A stretch of DNA of 64,000 nt from Rhodospirillaceae bacterium. GTDB lineage: Bacteria; Pseudomonadota; Alphaproteobacteria; Rhodospirillales; Casp-alpha2. Location of the stretch: positions 104,138 through 168,137 of the forward strand of contig JAERTE010000139.1 of assembly GCA_016845145.1 (NCBI GenBank), read 5' to 3'. How positions within the stretch are numbered: position 1 is the first letter of the stretch; every line of letters starts with the position of its first letter. The translations under genes were made by a program, and so were the position numbers. Under the pieces are notes generated by a model. That model saw only the letters and a list, made by a program, of their open reading frames with translations. It ran no database searches and was not told where the DNA came from. This document shows positions 1 to 10,818 of the stretch, in pieces.

Positions 1-692
1 GTCTCGATCAAACGGTTGAGGATGGCGCGTTTGCCCATCACCGTGAATTCAGGCTGGTTGTGGATGCGCTCGATGCGCTCCTGAATCCAGGCTTTTTCGT
101 CGGGGTCTTGGATGTGCAGAAATTCGACGCCGATGGAACCGCAGTAGGTTTCCTTCAAGATCGTCATGATCTCGCGGATGGTCGCCGATTCCAATCCGAG
201 CACGTAGTTGATGAAAATCTGCCGGTCCATGTCCTTTTCATGGAAACCGTAGGCAGCAGGGTCCAGTTCCGGGTGATCGGTGGGCGGCACAATCTTCAAG
301 GGGTCCAGGTCCGCCAGCAAGTGACCGCGTATCCGATATGCACGAATCAGCATCAAGGCGCGCAAGCTGTCGAGGGTGGCCTCGCGCACCTTGGTGGCCG
401 ACATGCGCTCGGCGGAAATGGCTTGGTGCTGCACTTGTACCGACTGCTCGCGGCTCATTTGCTCGGAGAGGGTTTCCAGATCGCCCCGGCCGACGACTCC
501 GGCATTGCTCGGCGCCCAAGAGGCGCCGCGTCGCTCAGAGCTGAGTTCGGATTGATCGTCGGAAAGTTCGGCAAAAAACTCCTGCCAGCGGTGATCGACG
601 GAATGCGGATCATCGAGAAAACGCTCATACATCTCGGCGATGTAGACCTGATTTCCTGAAAACAGAAAAGCATTCGGATCAAGTTCGACCAT
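1..692 (-). CDS. sucA: 2-oxoglutarate dehydrogenase E1 component, N-terminal part (cut by window edge)
   Basis: This is the thiamine-diphosphate E1 subunit that decarboxylates 2-oxoglutarate in the TCA cycle. About 230 N-terminal codons are present, read from an ATG at 692, and the frame stays open to base 1. The N-terminus reads MVELDPNAFLFSGNQVYIAE and continues with ERFLDDPHSVDHRWQEFF, which is the E1o N-terminal docking signature. Further on, SLRALMLIRAYRIRGHLLAD and DPDEKAWIQERIERIHNQPE match the conserved region before the catalytic core. The ThDP-binding part lies outside the window. It follows sucD by 97 bases on the same strand, the usual alphaproteobacterial mdh-sucCD-sucAB order. 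Identification is secure; only the 3' extent is unknown. Confidence 0.95.
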   Translation of the reverse strand, partial: MVELDPNAFLFSGNQVYIAEMYERFLDDPHSVDHRWQEFFAELSDDQSELSSERRGASWAPSNAGVVGRGDLETLSEQMSREQSVQVQHQAISAERMSATKVREATLDSLRALMLIRAYRIRGHLLADLDPLKIVPPTDHPELDPAAYGFHEKDMDRQIFINYVLGLESATIREIMTILKETYCGSIGVEFLHIQDPDEKAWIQERIERIHNQPEFTVMGKRAILNRLIE

Positions 693-789
693 AACACCTT
701 AACACACTGTTGAGTGCGCTCTCCCTACTGCGTCTGATCCAATATTCAGATCAATCGTTCATAACGTCCACTCACTTTTCCGCCAGCAC

Positions 790-1665
790 TCAGCCGCCCA
801 AGGCCTTTACCATTGTGCTGCCCAATCCCGCCGGGCTGTCCGATACATGAACCCCCGCCGACTTCATGGCTTCGATCTTATCGCCCGCGCCGCCCTTGCC
901 GCCAGCGATGATCGCGCCGGCATGGCCCATGCGCCGCCCCGGAGGTGCGGTGACACCGGCGATAAAGCCGACCACGGGTTTTTTGGTGCCGGAATCCTTG
1001 ATCAACTGGGCGCCGTCTTCTTCCGCCGATCCGCCGATCTCACCGATCATGATGATTGATTCGGTTTCGTCATCGCCGATGAACATTTCCAGGCAATCTA
1101 TGAAGTTGGTGCCGTTGACCGGGTCACCGCCAATGCCGATGCAACTGGACTGACCAAGACCTGCGGCTGTCGTCTGGCCGACGGCTTCGTAGGTGAGCGT
1201 GCCCGACCGCGAGACAATGCCCACGGAACCGCGCCGATGGATATGCCCCGGCATGATGCCGATCTTGCATTCATCAGGCGTGATGACGCCCGGGCAGTTG
1301 GGCCCGACCAAACGCGTCGATGAACCCTCCAGCGCACGTTTGACGGTGACCATATCCATTACCGGAATGCCTTCGGTGATGCACACCACCAACGGAATTT
1401 CCGCCGCTATGGCCTCCAAGATGGCTTCCGCCGCAAAGGGTGGCGGGACGTAAATCACTGAAGCGTCGGCGCCTGTCTTGTTGACGGCGTCAGCCACGGT
1501 GTCAAATACCGGCAGTCCCAAGTGCTCGGAGCCGCCCTTGCCCGGCGTCACTCCGCCGACCATTTTGGTGCCGTAGGCGATAGCCTGCTCGGAATGGAAC
1601 GTGCCCTGAGAGCCGGTGAAACCCTGGCAAATGACCTTTGTATTCTTATTGACCAGAACGGACAT
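790..1665 (-). CDS. sucD: Succinyl-CoA synthetase (ADP-forming) alpha subunit
   Basis: The 291-residue protein carries the phosphohistidine half of succinyl-CoA synthetase, which interconverts succinyl-CoA and succinate with substrate-level phosphorylation. The CoA-binding N-terminus ([20 protein letters not shown]), [20 protein letters not shown], and the active-site region [20 protein letters not shown], whose final His is the phosphorylated residue, are all visible. Length is normal for the family. The ATG overlaps the sucC stop by one base (TAATG), so the two subunits are translationally coupled. Confidence 0.97.
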   Translation of the reverse strand: MSVLVNKNTKVICQGFTGSQGTFHSEQAIAYGTKMVGGVTPGKGGSEHLGLPVFDTVADAVNKTGADASVIYVPPPFAAEAILEAIAAEIPLVVCITEGIPVMDMVTVKRALEGSSTRLVGPNCPGVITPDECKIGIMPGHIHRRGSVGIVSRSGTLTYEAVGQTTAAGLGQSSCIGIGGDPVNGTNFIDCLEMFIGDDETESIIMIGEIGGSAEEDGAQLIKDSGTKKPVVGFIAGVTAPPGRRMGHAGAIIAGGKGGAGDKIEAMKSAGVHVSDSPAGLGSTMVKALGG

Positions 1666-2861
1666 TAAGCGGCCTCCTTCACGGCTTTGACGATTTTCTC
1701 GGCGGCATCGCCGAGATCGTCGGCGGAAAGGATCGGAAGCCCCGAGTCCGCCAAAATCTGTTTTCCTTGTTCGACATTGGTGCCTTCCAGACGCACCACC
1801 AACGGCACGTGCAGGTCGACTTCCCTGGCTGCCGTCACAACGCCTTCGGCGATGATGTCACAGCGCATGATGCCACCGAAGATGTTGACCAAAATGCCTT
1901 CGACCTTGGGGTCGGACAGGATGATCTTAAACGCCGCCGTAACTTTTTCAGCCGTGGCGCCGCCACCGACATCGAGGAAGTTGGCCGGGTCACCACCGAC
2001 CAATTTGATGATATCCATGGTTGCCATGGCGAGGCCGGCGCCGTTGACCATGCAGCCGATAGAGCCGTCGAGGGAGATGTAATTGAGGTCATACTTGCCG
2101 GCCTCGAGTTCCTTCTCGTCCTCTTCGTCTTCATCGCGCATGTCTTCCACGTCTGCGTGACGGTAGAGCGCGTTGTCATCGAAGTTAACTTTGGCATCCA
2201 AGGCCATGACGTCGCCGGCGCCGGTCACCACCAGTGGGTTGATTTCCACCAGCGACAAATCCAAGTCGACGAAAGCTTGATAGAGAGCCATCATCAGCTT
2301 GACCGCCGATTTGATCTGGCCGCCTTCAAGGCCCAAACCGAAAGCCAACTCGCGGGCATGGAAGCCCTTGAATCCAACGGCAGGGTCAATCGCGACCTTG
2401 AGGATTTTTTCCGGCGTAGCTTCCGCCACTTCCTCAATCTCCATGCCGCCTTCGGTCGATGCCATCATGGTCAGGCGAGAGGTTTCGCGGTCGAGCAACA
2501 TGCCTAAGTAGAGCTCACGCGCAATGTCGCAGCCTTCCTCAATATAAAGCCGTTTCACTTCCTTGCCTGCGTCACCGGTTTGCTTGGTGACCAGCACATG
2601 GCCCAGCATCTCCGAGGCGCTTTCCTTGACCTCGTCAACGGATTTCACGACGCGCACGCCGCCTTTGCCGTCGGGGTTGTTCTGGAAGCGGCCGGCGCCT
2701 CGGCCACCGGCGTGGATTTGCGACTTCACCACGTAGACCGATCCACCGAGCTCTTCGGCCGCCGCGACGGCTTCATCAACTGTAAAGGCGACCTTGCCTT
2801 GAGGAACGCTGACGCCGTATTTGGCAAGCAGCTGTTTCCCCTGATATTCATGAATATTCAT
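1665..2861 (-). CDS. sucC: Succinyl-CoA synthetase beta subunit
   Basis: The 398-residue beta subunit binds the nucleotide and succinate. It has an ATP-grasp N-terminal half beginning [20 protein letters not shown], with [17 protein letters not shown] as the nucleotide-binding loop, [20 protein letters not shown] for metal binding, and the C-terminal flavodoxin-like part with [14 protein letters not shown] and [22 protein letters not shown] ribosome site precedes the ATG. It sits 33 bases downstream of mdh and is coupled to sucD. An acidic stretch near residues 225-240 ([10 protein letters not shown]) is typical of alphaproteobacterial SucC. Confidence 0.97.
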   Translation of the reverse strand: MNIHEYQGKQLLAKYGVSVPQGKVAFTVDEAVAAAEELGGSVYVVKSQIHAGGRGAGRFQNNPDGKGGVRVVKSVDEVKESASEMLGHVLVTKQTGDAGKEVKRLYIEEGCDIARELYLGMLLDRETSRLTMMASTEGGMEIEEVAEATPEKILKVAIDPAVGFKGFHARELAFGLGLEGGQIKSAVKLMMALYQAFVDLDLSLVEINPLVVTGAGDVMALDAKVNFDDNALYRHADVEDMRDEDEEDEKELEAGKYDLNYISLDGSIGCMVNGAGLAMATMDIIKLVGGDPANFLDVGGGATAEKVTAAFKIILSDPKVEGILVNIFGGIMRCDIIAEGVVTAAREVDLHVPLVVRLEGTNVEQGKQILADSGLPILSADDLGDAAEKIVKAVKEAA

Positions 2862-2894
2862 GCTGACCTCATCGTTTAGGGACGGGGAAGGAAA

Positions 2895-4076
<1,182 letters not shown>

Positions 4077-4197
4077 TCAAACGCCAGCGAATACGTATGA
4101 CACCTTGTGGTAACGGTTTTGTCCGGCAAGGGCAAGGAATTCACTGGAAAATCAGGGTTTTTTGGACCGTACGTTTCGTAATTTCGGCGCGAGGCGC

Positions 4198-5352
4198 TTA
4201 GCCCCTGTGATCAAGGGCGAGATAGTCGGGAGACTGCATCTCGATCAGGCGTGACGTAGTGCGTTCGAACTCGAAAGCCCCGTCGCCCTCCGTATAAAGT
4301 TGGGTGGGGCCGGTTTCGGCAGAGCAGACCAACTTCACCTTGGCGTCGTATAGGGCATCGACCAGAGTAACAAAGCGCTTCGCCTGATCGCGCTTGGCGG
4401 GGCCTAGGCGCGGGATATCGGCCAATACCAGAGTGTGGAAATACTCTGCAAGCGCAAGATAGTCGCCGGCCCCGAGCGGTTGACCGCAAAGGTCCAGGAA
4501 ATCGGCATAGGCGACACCCTCGGCGGTCTTCGGGAGATGCACATCTCGGCCATTGACGCTGAGCGCACGGGCCTGAACGGGCATGCCGACAGAGAGTTCC
4601 GCGAAGGCTTGGTCCAATTTCGCCTGGGCGGCCGCACCGTTCGGCGTGACATAGATGTCCATGGCCTGCAGGCGTTCCAGGCGATAATCGGTGCCGTTGT
4701 CCAACTCCATTACCTGCATTTTATCAATGAAGATGTCGATGAACGGCAAAAACCGTTCGCGTTGTAGGCCGTCCTTGTAAAGATCGGTCGGATGGCGATT
4801 GGAGGTGGCGACAACGACGATGCCGCGCTCGAACAGCGCCTCAAACAGTCTGCCCAGGATCATTGCATCGGCGATGTCGGTGACGTGAAACTCGTCGAAG
4901 CACAAAAGCCAGGCGCGCTCGACGATGACTTTTGAAAGCGCCTCAACCGGGTCTCGGCTTTCGGGAACCTTGCCGGCTTTCTGCGCCTCTCGGAACGTGT
5001 GCAGGCGTTTGTGAACTTCCTGCATGAAGGCATGGAAGTGGACGTGCTTTTTGGCCTCTTCCGCGATTGGGCAATGGGCAAAGAAAAGATCCATGAGCAT
5101 GGTCTTGCCGCGCCCGACGCCGCCCCAGAAATAAAGGCCCTTGGGCGGCCGTTTTTTACCGCCACCGAACGACAGTCTCGCACGCCAACCGGTTTTACCC
5201 ATCTGCTCCGCGTAACTGACCAACTCGCCGGAAAGATCTTGCAGGCGAGCCATGGCGGTAGCCTGGATCGGATCGGCCCTGATTTCACCTTGTTCGACAA
5301 GGGCATTGTAGGCGTCGATGGGTTGAGGGGGGGGGGTGTGCGGTGTGGTCAA
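4198..5352 (-). CDS. zapE: ZapE/AFG1-family cell division ATPase
   Basis: A 384-residue AFG1-like ATPase. In E. coli ZapE associates with the division ring; mitochondrial Afg1 acts in protein quality control. Walker A is GLYFWGGVGRGKTMLMDLFF, Walker B is LLCFDEFHVTDIADAM, and an arginine-containing sensor segment VVVATSNRHPTDLYKDGLQR follows. The start is a TTG at 5350-5352 preceded by a strong AGGAGGGG site five bases away; the next in-frame Met (residue 29) would cut off the conserved first helix. Codons 6-9 contain a run of ten C residues (ten G on the plus strand, 5327-5336), a likely slippage site. It lies 166 bases from the mdh start, a gap that should hold the mdh promoter. Confidence 0.93.
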   Translation of the reverse strand: MTTPHTPPPQPIDAYNALVEQGEIRADPIQATAMARLQDLSGELVSYAEQMGKTGWRARLSFGGGKKRPPKGLYFWGGVGRGKTMLMDLFFAHCPIAEEAKKHVHFHAFMQEVHKRLHTFREAQKAGKVPESRDPVEALSKVIVERAWLLCFDEFHVTDIADAMILGRLFEALFERGIVVVATSNRHPTDLYKDGLQRERFLPFIDIFIDKMQVMELDNGTDYRLERLQAMDIYVTPNGAAAQAKLDQAFAELSVGMPVQARALSVNGRDVHLPKTAEGVAYADFLDLCGQPLGAGDYLALAEYFHTLVLADIPRLGPAKRDQAKRFVTLVDALYDAKVKLVCSAETGPTQLYTEGDGAFEFERTTSRLIEMQSPDYLALDHRG

Positions 5353-5361
5353 GTGCCCCTC

Positions 5362-6738
5362 CTACTCAGCCGCGACCCGTCCGGCGCCCTTGCCGCCGAA
5401 CAAAGCTTCCATTTCACGACGCATCATGTAGACGGTGTCCGTGCGCCGCTCGAGCGGCAAATCGATGTCGTTCCAGGTAACGATCTGGCCGGCGGGCACC
5501 GTGAGTTTCAGGGGCAGGTCACGGGCCAGGCCGATAGGCAGGGCGCCGACGGCCAGTGCGTCTGTTGCCGTCATCAATTTGCCCCAAACAGTATAACCGC
5601 CTTCGCCGTCGAGCATTTCGCCCGCGGCAAGATCGCGCTTGGCCGTCGCGACCACGTCGGCGCGGAAACCTGTCGCAGCGCCCGTTGCCTGATGGTGGAT
5701 CGCCGCCCAGGCGACACTGATGCCAAGCTCCAACCCGATCAGATGATAGGGGCGCCAAAGTGCCGAGTAGCGGCCTGTCGGATCGGTAATCAAACCGTAA
5801 TCGGCGAAACAATCGGCCACGTAGTCGGTAGGCGCTTCGAACGTGACATAAACGCCCCAGCGCAGGTCGTGTTCCAAGTCCATCCCATCGCGCCCGCAAC
5901 TGGAGATCACCTCGACCTGGCCCTTGTGGTGTAGGGAGCCGCCGTCCGTTTGCGGTATCAGCGTGCTGGCGATGTCTTCTACATCGCAGGCGGGGAAGGT
6001 GAGGCCGCCGGGTGCCGGCGTCAGGCCGGTGGCATTGGCGACGGCCGCCATTTCGATGCCGGATTTGGTGCCGTCCAGAAACGAGTTGAACATTTTGGCG
6101 TTCATGCCGCTGGCGGCGGCGCGCTCGGGCGTCAGGCCGTAGTGATCCCACACCGTGTCGGGTGTTGAGGCATGAAATGTCGGCAGATATTTGGTCCCCT
6201 TGCCAGCGGCCACAACGTCTAGGCCGCAACTGCGTGCCCAGTCGACCTGTTCGCAAATCAGCGCCGGCTGATCGCCATAGGCCATGGAATAAACCACGCG
6301 TGCGTCCCGTGCCTTTTGCGCCAGCAAAGGTCCGGCCAACACGTCGGCTTCAACATTGACCATGATGATATGGCGGCCCCGTTCAATGGCCGCGAGCGCG
6401 TGTCGAATGCCCACTTCCGGGTCGCCGGTGGCTTCGATGACGACTTCCACGCCACCGGCTTCGAAGAGGCGGTCGGCATTGTCGGTGACAAATGTGGTGC
6501 CTTCGGCCAAGGCCTTGGCCGCCGATGTGGCGCCATACTGATGTGGCTCCCAGCCGGTGGCGGCGAGGTTGCGCTTGGCGCGCCCGGGATCGAGATCGGC
6601 AATGACCATCACATGCAAACCCGGTGTGCGCAGCGTTTGCGACAAAAACATGGTGCCAAATTTTCCGGCGCCGATGAGCCCGACACGGATCGGATTGTCG
6701 TTTTCGGCGCGGGCTTGCAAGTCGCGATGCAGGTTCAT
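5362..6738 (-). CDS. Homoserine-dehydrogenase-like NAD(P) oxidoreductase with SAF domain (COG4091 type)
   Basis: A 458-residue protein with an N-terminal Rossmann fold (IRVGLIGAGKFGTMFLSQTL, residues about 16-36) and VEVVIEATGDPEVG, the segment homologous to homoserine dehydrogenase and Gfo/Idh/MocA enzymes. The C-terminal third includes a SAF-type domain (LTVPAGQIVTWNDIDLPLER) as found in FlgA and sialic acid synthase. This architecture is known as predicted homoserine dehydrogenase, but members without the aspartokinase or ACT context probably act on sugar-acid or polyol derivatives. The physiological substrate cannot be told from sequence. It ends 9 bases before the zapE start and is probably cotranscribed with it. 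Confidence 0.82.
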   Translation of the reverse strand: MNLHRDLQARAENDNPIRVGLIGAGKFGTMFLSQTLRTPGLHVMVIADLDPGRAKRNLAATGWEPHQYGATSAAKALAEGTTFVTDNADRLFEAGGVEVVIEATGDPEVGIRHALAAIERGRHIIMVNVEADVLAGPLLAQKARDARVVYSMAYGDQPALICEQVDWARSCGLDVVAAGKGTKYLPTFHASTPDTVWDHYGLTPERAAASGMNAKMFNSFLDGTKSGIEMAAVANATGLTPAPGGLTFPACDVEDIASTLIPQTDGGSLHHKGQVEVISSCGRDGMDLEHDLRWGVYVTFEAPTDYVADCFADYGLITDPTGRYSALWRPYHLIGLELGISVAWAAIHHQATGAATGFRADVVATAKRDLAAGEMLDGEGGYTVWGKLMTATDALAVGALPIGLARDLPLKLTVPAGQIVTWNDIDLPLERRTDTVYMMRREMEALFGGKGAGRVAAE

Positions 6739-6834
6739 GCACGCTAATCCTTGTCAGGCATGATGGACGGGTTTCATATATACAGCATGTTACCCGATGA
6801 TGCCCGCGGGTCGATACAAAAGGACAAATAGGAC

Positions 6835-7641
6835 ATGCGCGACTTTAGCGATCTGGTGATGCACAACGAGGCTCAAATCCGCCTGGGCGCCTTCTTCGGT
6901 ATCCTGGCGATCATGGTCACGTGGGAGTTTATGGCGCCGCGCTTGAAGCTCGCCCTGCCGCGCGCACGGCGCTGGCCCGCCAATTTGGGTATTGTGGTGC
7001 TGAATACCGTGTTGGTGCGGCTGTTGTTTCCGGTGCTGCCCGTGGGTGTGGCGCTGTGGGCGGCGGAAGATGGCTGGGGATTGTTCAATATCGCCGCCGC
7101 ACCGCAGTGGCTAGCTGTCATCGGCAGCGTGCTGATTTTGGACTGTGCCATCTATGCCCAGCATGTGGTGTTCCACAAGGTGCCGATGCTGTGGCGATTG
7201 CATCGTATGCATCACGCGGATACCGGCTACGACGTGACCACCGGTGCGCGGTTTCATCCGATCGAAATCCTGATGTCCATCGTTATCAAGATGGTGGTTG
7301 TCGCCGCCATCGGCGCGCCGGCGGTGGCGGTGATCATCTTCGAGGTGCTGCTCAACGGTACGGCCATGTTCAACCATGGGAACGTGCGCCTGCCCCTGCC
7401 GCTGGACCGGGTGCTCAGGCTTTTCGTGGTCACGCCGGATATGCACCGGGTGCATCATTCTTCCGTGCGCGCCGAGACCGACAGCAACTACGGCTTTAAC
7501 CTGCCGTGGTGGGATCGGCTGTTCGGTACCTATATCGATCAACCCGAAGCCGGACACGACGGCATGCAGATCGGTCTGACGTCATTTCGCGATCCGGTGG
7601 AACAACGCCTGGACAAGATGCTCGGGCAGCCGTTTCGTTGA
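6835..7641 (+). CDS. Sterol desaturase / fatty acid hydroxylase superfamily membrane protein
   Basis: A 268-residue multi-span membrane protein with the di-iron histidine boxes of the fatty acid hydroxylase superfamily: HVVFHKVPMLWRLHRMHH (residues about 111-128), RFHPIE, and DMHRVHHSSV near residue 204, followed by the conserved NYGFNLPWWDRLFGTY. Hydrophobic segments lie at about 18-36, 55-75, 85-110 and 150-175. These enzymes hydroxylate or desaturate sterols, carotenoids or lipid chains in the membrane; the substrate here is unknown. It begins a plus-strand run with an enoyl-CoA hydratase and an acyl-activating enzyme, which hints at lipid or isoprenoid-acid metabolism. Confidence 0.9.
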   Translation: MRDFSDLVMHNEAQIRLGAFFGILAIMVTWEFMAPRLKLALPRARRWPANLGIVVLNTVLVRLLFPVLPVGVALWAAEDGWGLFNIAAAPQWLAVIGSVLILDCAIYAQHVVFHKVPMLWRLHRMHHADTGYDVTTGARFHPIEILMSIVIKMVVVAAIGAPAVAVIIFEVLLNGTAMFNHGNVRLPLPLDRVLRLFVVTPDMHRVHHSSVRAETDSNYGFNLPWWDRLFGTYIDQPEAGHDGMQIGLTSFRDPVEQRLDKMLGQPFR

Positions 7642-7665
7642 GAATATGAATTGGGAGGGGAGCGC

Positions 7666-8451
7666 ATGAGTTACAAAAATATCCTGACCGAAACAGATGG
7701 CGAGCTGTTGATCGTCACCCTGCATTGGCCCGAGCGCCGTAACGCCATGAACCACCAGATGCGCGTCGATTTGATGGACTGTGCGCGCAAGGCCGAAGCC
7801 GACGATGCGATCAGGGCCATTGTTTTCACCGGTGATGGCGACAAATCCTTTTGTGCCGGGGCCAATATTCCCGAACTTACCGAGCGCACGCTGGCGTCCG
7901 AGATGGGGGAGGCGGCGACGCTCAGGAAAGAATTACCCACTGTCATTGAGCGCTTGGGCAAACCCAGCGTGGCGGCGATCAATGGCTACTGCTTTGGCGC
8001 CGGGTTGGAGTTCGCCATGGGCTGCACGGTGCGCATCGCCAGCCCCAATGCATCGCTGGGGCAACCTGAAATCAAGCTCGGCCAAATTCCCGGCAGCGGC
8101 GGCACGCAGCGTTTGTCGCGATTTGTCGGGCTGGGCTGGGCCATGCAGATGGTATTGACCGGAGAGCCCGTGGATGCCGAGACGGCGCGTGCCATCGGTC
8201 TGGTGACGGAAGTGCACCCGCAAGACAACTTGCTTGGCCGCGCTAAGGAATTGGCGCGACTAATGGGAGCGCGCGCGCCGCTGGCGTTTGTCGGGGGGCG
8301 CGACGCGGTGCTGCGCTCGACCGAGACGGACTTACTGAGTGGCATTGACTACGAGCGCAAACTTTACGCCATATGTATGGGCAGCGAAGACGGCCAGGAA
8401 GGCCTCAAGGCGTTCGCCGAGAAACGCGATCCTGTCTACAAGGGCCGCTAA
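7666..8451 (+). CDS. Enoyl-CoA hydratase/isomerase family protein
   Basis: A 261-residue crotonase-fold protein. The oxyanion-hole segment KSFCAGANIPEL (residues about 60-71) and the second segment YCFGAGLEFAMGC are intact, and LGQPEIKLGQIPGSGGTQRL carries a Glu at the catalytic position. The start at 7666 is chosen because GGGAGGGGAGCGC directly precedes that ATG; an earlier in-frame ATG at 7651 lacks such a site. It lies 24 bases after the membrane hydroxylase gene and 5 bases before the ligase gene, so all are probably one operon. The true substrate is not predictable. Confidence 0.9.
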   Translation: MSYKNILTETDGELLIVTLHWPERRNAMNHQMRVDLMDCARKAEADDAIRAIVFTGDGDKSFCAGANIPELTERTLASEMGEAATLRKELPTVIERLGKPSVAAINGYCFGAGLEFAMGCTVRIASPNASLGQPEIKLGQIPGSGGTQRLSRFVGLGWAMQMVLTGEPVDAETARAIGLVTEVHPQDNLLGRAKELARLMGARAPLAFVGGRDAVLRSTETDLLSGIDYERKLYAICMGSEDGQEGLKAFAEKRDPVYKGR

Positions 8452-8456
8452 CCGGT

Positions 8457-10040
8457 ATGAAGCCGACGCTGCTGACGCGCGCCGACATTGACGCCTATCT
8501 GGATGCCGGCCACTGGACCCGCGATACCATGGCCGGGTGTTATGCTATGCATGCGCGAGATCGCCCAGACGAAATTGCCTGCCGGGATGCGCAGGCCAGC
8601 TACACCTGGGCTGAGTTGCATGCCGCTACGGATCGTCTTGCCGCCAATTTGATCGGCCTCGAATTGGCCCGCGACTCGAGAGCCTTAGTGCAGATGCCGT
8701 CGAGCACGCGTGAAATGCTGTTACGGATCGCACTCAAGAAAGCGGGGATCATCGGCGTTTACGCGCCCATGCAATGGCGCCGCCGTGAGCTTGATTATGT
8801 CATCGACCGCGTGACGCCGGATCTTGTTGTGATGGCACAAGGCGCGGAGCACGCTGACGATACCGCATGGCTCAAGGATGCAACCGAAAGCTTGCCGGTA
8901 CGGATCGATTTGGCAGCGTCGCCAGCCGAGGGTTGGCTCGGATGGGATGAGGTTTCCGTACGCGGCGCGGGCAAACGCGATATGGCGCAAATCGCGGAGC
9001 GCCGTTTTGCCTTTGATGACGTTTCCCTGATCACCGCATCAAGCGGTACCAGCGGGTTGGCGAAACTCTGCGAATGGCCGGAAGCGGCGCAAATATGTGT
9101 CGGGCGCGGCATTGGCGAGCGGCTGGGACTGACGGCAACCGACAACGTCGGTATTTTCGCACCCATGTCGGGGGCGGCGGGCGTGCTCGTTTGGACCGTT
9201 TCCGCGACAATACCTTGCACCTTCGTCTATCCAGATAGCTTCCAACCCAAATCATTGTTGGGCTTGGTCGAGCATGAGCGCATCACCGCCGTGACCACGG
9301 TGCCGGTCATCTTGGCGCGCTTGGCGGCGGAGGATGCGTCCGCCTATGACCTGAGCTCGCTTCGGGTGCTGCGCGTCGGCACGGCCGCCGCCGATGTGGA
9401 GGCCGCGCGGTCATTCGAAGAGCGTACGGGCTGCAAGGTGGTGGTGGCGTCGGGATCCATGGAATGCCCCGGTTTCGGTCATGCGCATGTGGATGAGCCC
9501 AAACATTTGCGTCTTGATGGCTCGGTCGGTCTGCCGTTGCCCGGCTGCCAACTGAGGATTGATGAAGGTGTTGGCAATATCGGAGAGCTCAAGGTCTCAG
9601 CACCGTTCGCGGCATCCGGTTATTGGGATGACCGGGCCGCCACCGACGCCGCTTGGTCGGACGGCTGGTACGCCACCGGCGATATCGGCTGCCTCAACGA
9701 TCACGGACGTCTGACACTCATCGGCCGTGCCAAGGAAGTGATCAACCGCAGCGGCCATAAAATTCTCCCCGCCGAAGTGGAGCGCGAAATCGCCCGCCAC
9801 CCCGGCGTCTTCGAATGCGCTGTTGTCGGCGCGCCGGACGCGGAATACGGCGAGGTGCCGTGGGCCTTCATCCAGCAGCACGAAGGCGTGGCAGTTGATG
9901 TAAATGCATTGCAATCTGCGTTGCGCGACAGCGGCATGGCAAGTTACAAGATTCCCGCACGTATTCTGGTGGTGGATGAATTACCCCGCGTTGGCGGTGG
10001 CAAGGTCGACAAAAAGGCGTTGTTGCTTATTAAAAAGTGA
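8457..10040 (+). CDS. AMP-dependent acyl-CoA synthetase/ligase
   Basis: A 527-residue adenylate-forming enzyme. The phosphate loop is degenerate but recognisable (LITASSGTSGLAKLCEW), and the C-terminal GWYATGDIGCLNDHGRLTLI with INRSGHKILPAEVEREIARH is the classic hinge and A8 region; the catalytic Lys sits in GGGKVDKKAL. The phosphate loop has Leu-Ala-Lys in place of the usual Xaa-Pro-Lys. The start at 8457 follows the hydratase stop by 5 bases; upstream in-frame codons lie inside the preceding gene. Likely activates a carboxylic acid handled by the neighbouring hydratase. Substrate unknown. Confidence 0.88.
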   Translation: MKPTLLTRADIDAYLDAGHWTRDTMAGCYAMHARDRPDEIACRDAQASYTWAELHAATDRLAANLIGLELARDSRALVQMPSSTREMLLRIALKKAGIIGVYAPMQWRRRELDYVIDRVTPDLVVMAQGAEHADDTAWLKDATESLPVRIDLAASPAEGWLGWDEVSVRGAGKRDMAQIAERRFAFDDVSLITASSGTSGLAKLCEWPEAAQICVGRGIGERLGLTATDNVGIFAPMSGAAGVLVWTVSATIPCTFVYPDSFQPKSLLGLVEHERITAVTTVPVILARLAAEDASAYDLSSLRVLRVGTAAADVEAARSFEERTGCKVVVASGSMECPGFGHAHVDEPKHLRLDGSVGLPLPGCQLRIDEGVGNIGELKVSAPFAASGYWDDRAATDAAWSDGWYATGDIGCLNDHGRLTLIGRAKEVINRSGHKILPAEVEREIARHPGVFECAVVGAPDAEYGEVPWAFIQQHEGVAVDVNALQSALRDSGMASYKIPARILVVDELPRVGGGKVDKKALLLIKK

Positions 10041-10058
10041 AGGACGAAAAGGTTCACA

Positions 10059-10661
10059 ATGTTAACACTCGTTACATCGGAGGCCTCTCCCTACGGACGC
10101 AAAGTCCGGGTGGTTATGGACATTCTCGGCTTGCAATCGAAGTTCAAACTGCAACCCGCCAACACGCTTGATCCCGATGATCCGATCCGGGATATCAATC
10201 CGCTGGGCAAAATACCGGCGCTGATCACCGAAGCAGGAACGGCGGTGTTCGACAGCCGCGTCATCATCGACTACCTGGATGCCCAATATGGCGATGGCCA
10301 GCTGATTCCCCGCGACCCGGCAGCCCGCGCCCGCATTCTCACGCTGGCGGCCTTGGCTGAAGGGATCAACGACGCCCTGTTGCTTGTTGTCTACGAAGGC
10401 CGCTTCCGCGAACCTGAACAAAAATGCCAAGTATGGCTCGATCATCAGTACGGCAAAATCCGCCGTGGACTGACCGCCGTCACTGAGCAGTTGGACGAAT
10501 TTGAAGCGCCCAACCTTGCCGCCGTTACCTTGGCCTGTGCGCTGGGATACGCCGATTGGCGCAAGCAGATCGATTGGCGGGTGGAGTTTCCCGTGCTTGT
10601 GCCGTGGCTAGATGAGTTCGCCGCCGCCGTTCCCGCCTTTGAGCAAACCAAAGCGCCCTAA
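10059..10661 (+). CDS. Glutathione S-transferase family protein
   Basis: A 200-residue GST. The N-terminal thioredoxin-like domain begins MLTLVTSEASPYGRKVRVVM, with a Ser-Pro-Tyr active-site region, and the glutathione gamma-glutamyl contact region reads NPLGKIPALI...AVFDSRVIIDYLD. The all-helical C-terminal domain follows (residues about 85-200). It is 18 bases downstream of the ligase gene on the same strand, so it may be cotranscribed. The specific role (conjugation, isomerisation or redox) cannot be assigned. Confidence 0.9.
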   Translation: MLTLVTSEASPYGRKVRVVMDILGLQSKFKLQPANTLDPDDPIRDINPLGKIPALITEAGTAVFDSRVIIDYLDAQYGDGQLIPRDPAARARILTLAALAEGINDALLLVVYEGRFREPEQKCQVWLDHQYGKIRRGLTAVTEQLDEFEAPNLAAVTLACALGYADWRKQIDWRVEFPVLVPWLDEFAAAVPAFEQTKAP

Positions 10662-10818
10662 GAAGACACGGACCTGTTTCACGTTTGTGCAGCAAGGTCG
10701 GCAAAACGGAGTCGCAGGCCGATGTGGGTGAAGGATGATAAAGCACGACTGTGGGAGCGTTTGTGAACCGCGTCATGAGTGGGCGCCGAGTGCCGGCGGC
10801 CGCCTCTGCGCTTTATGG

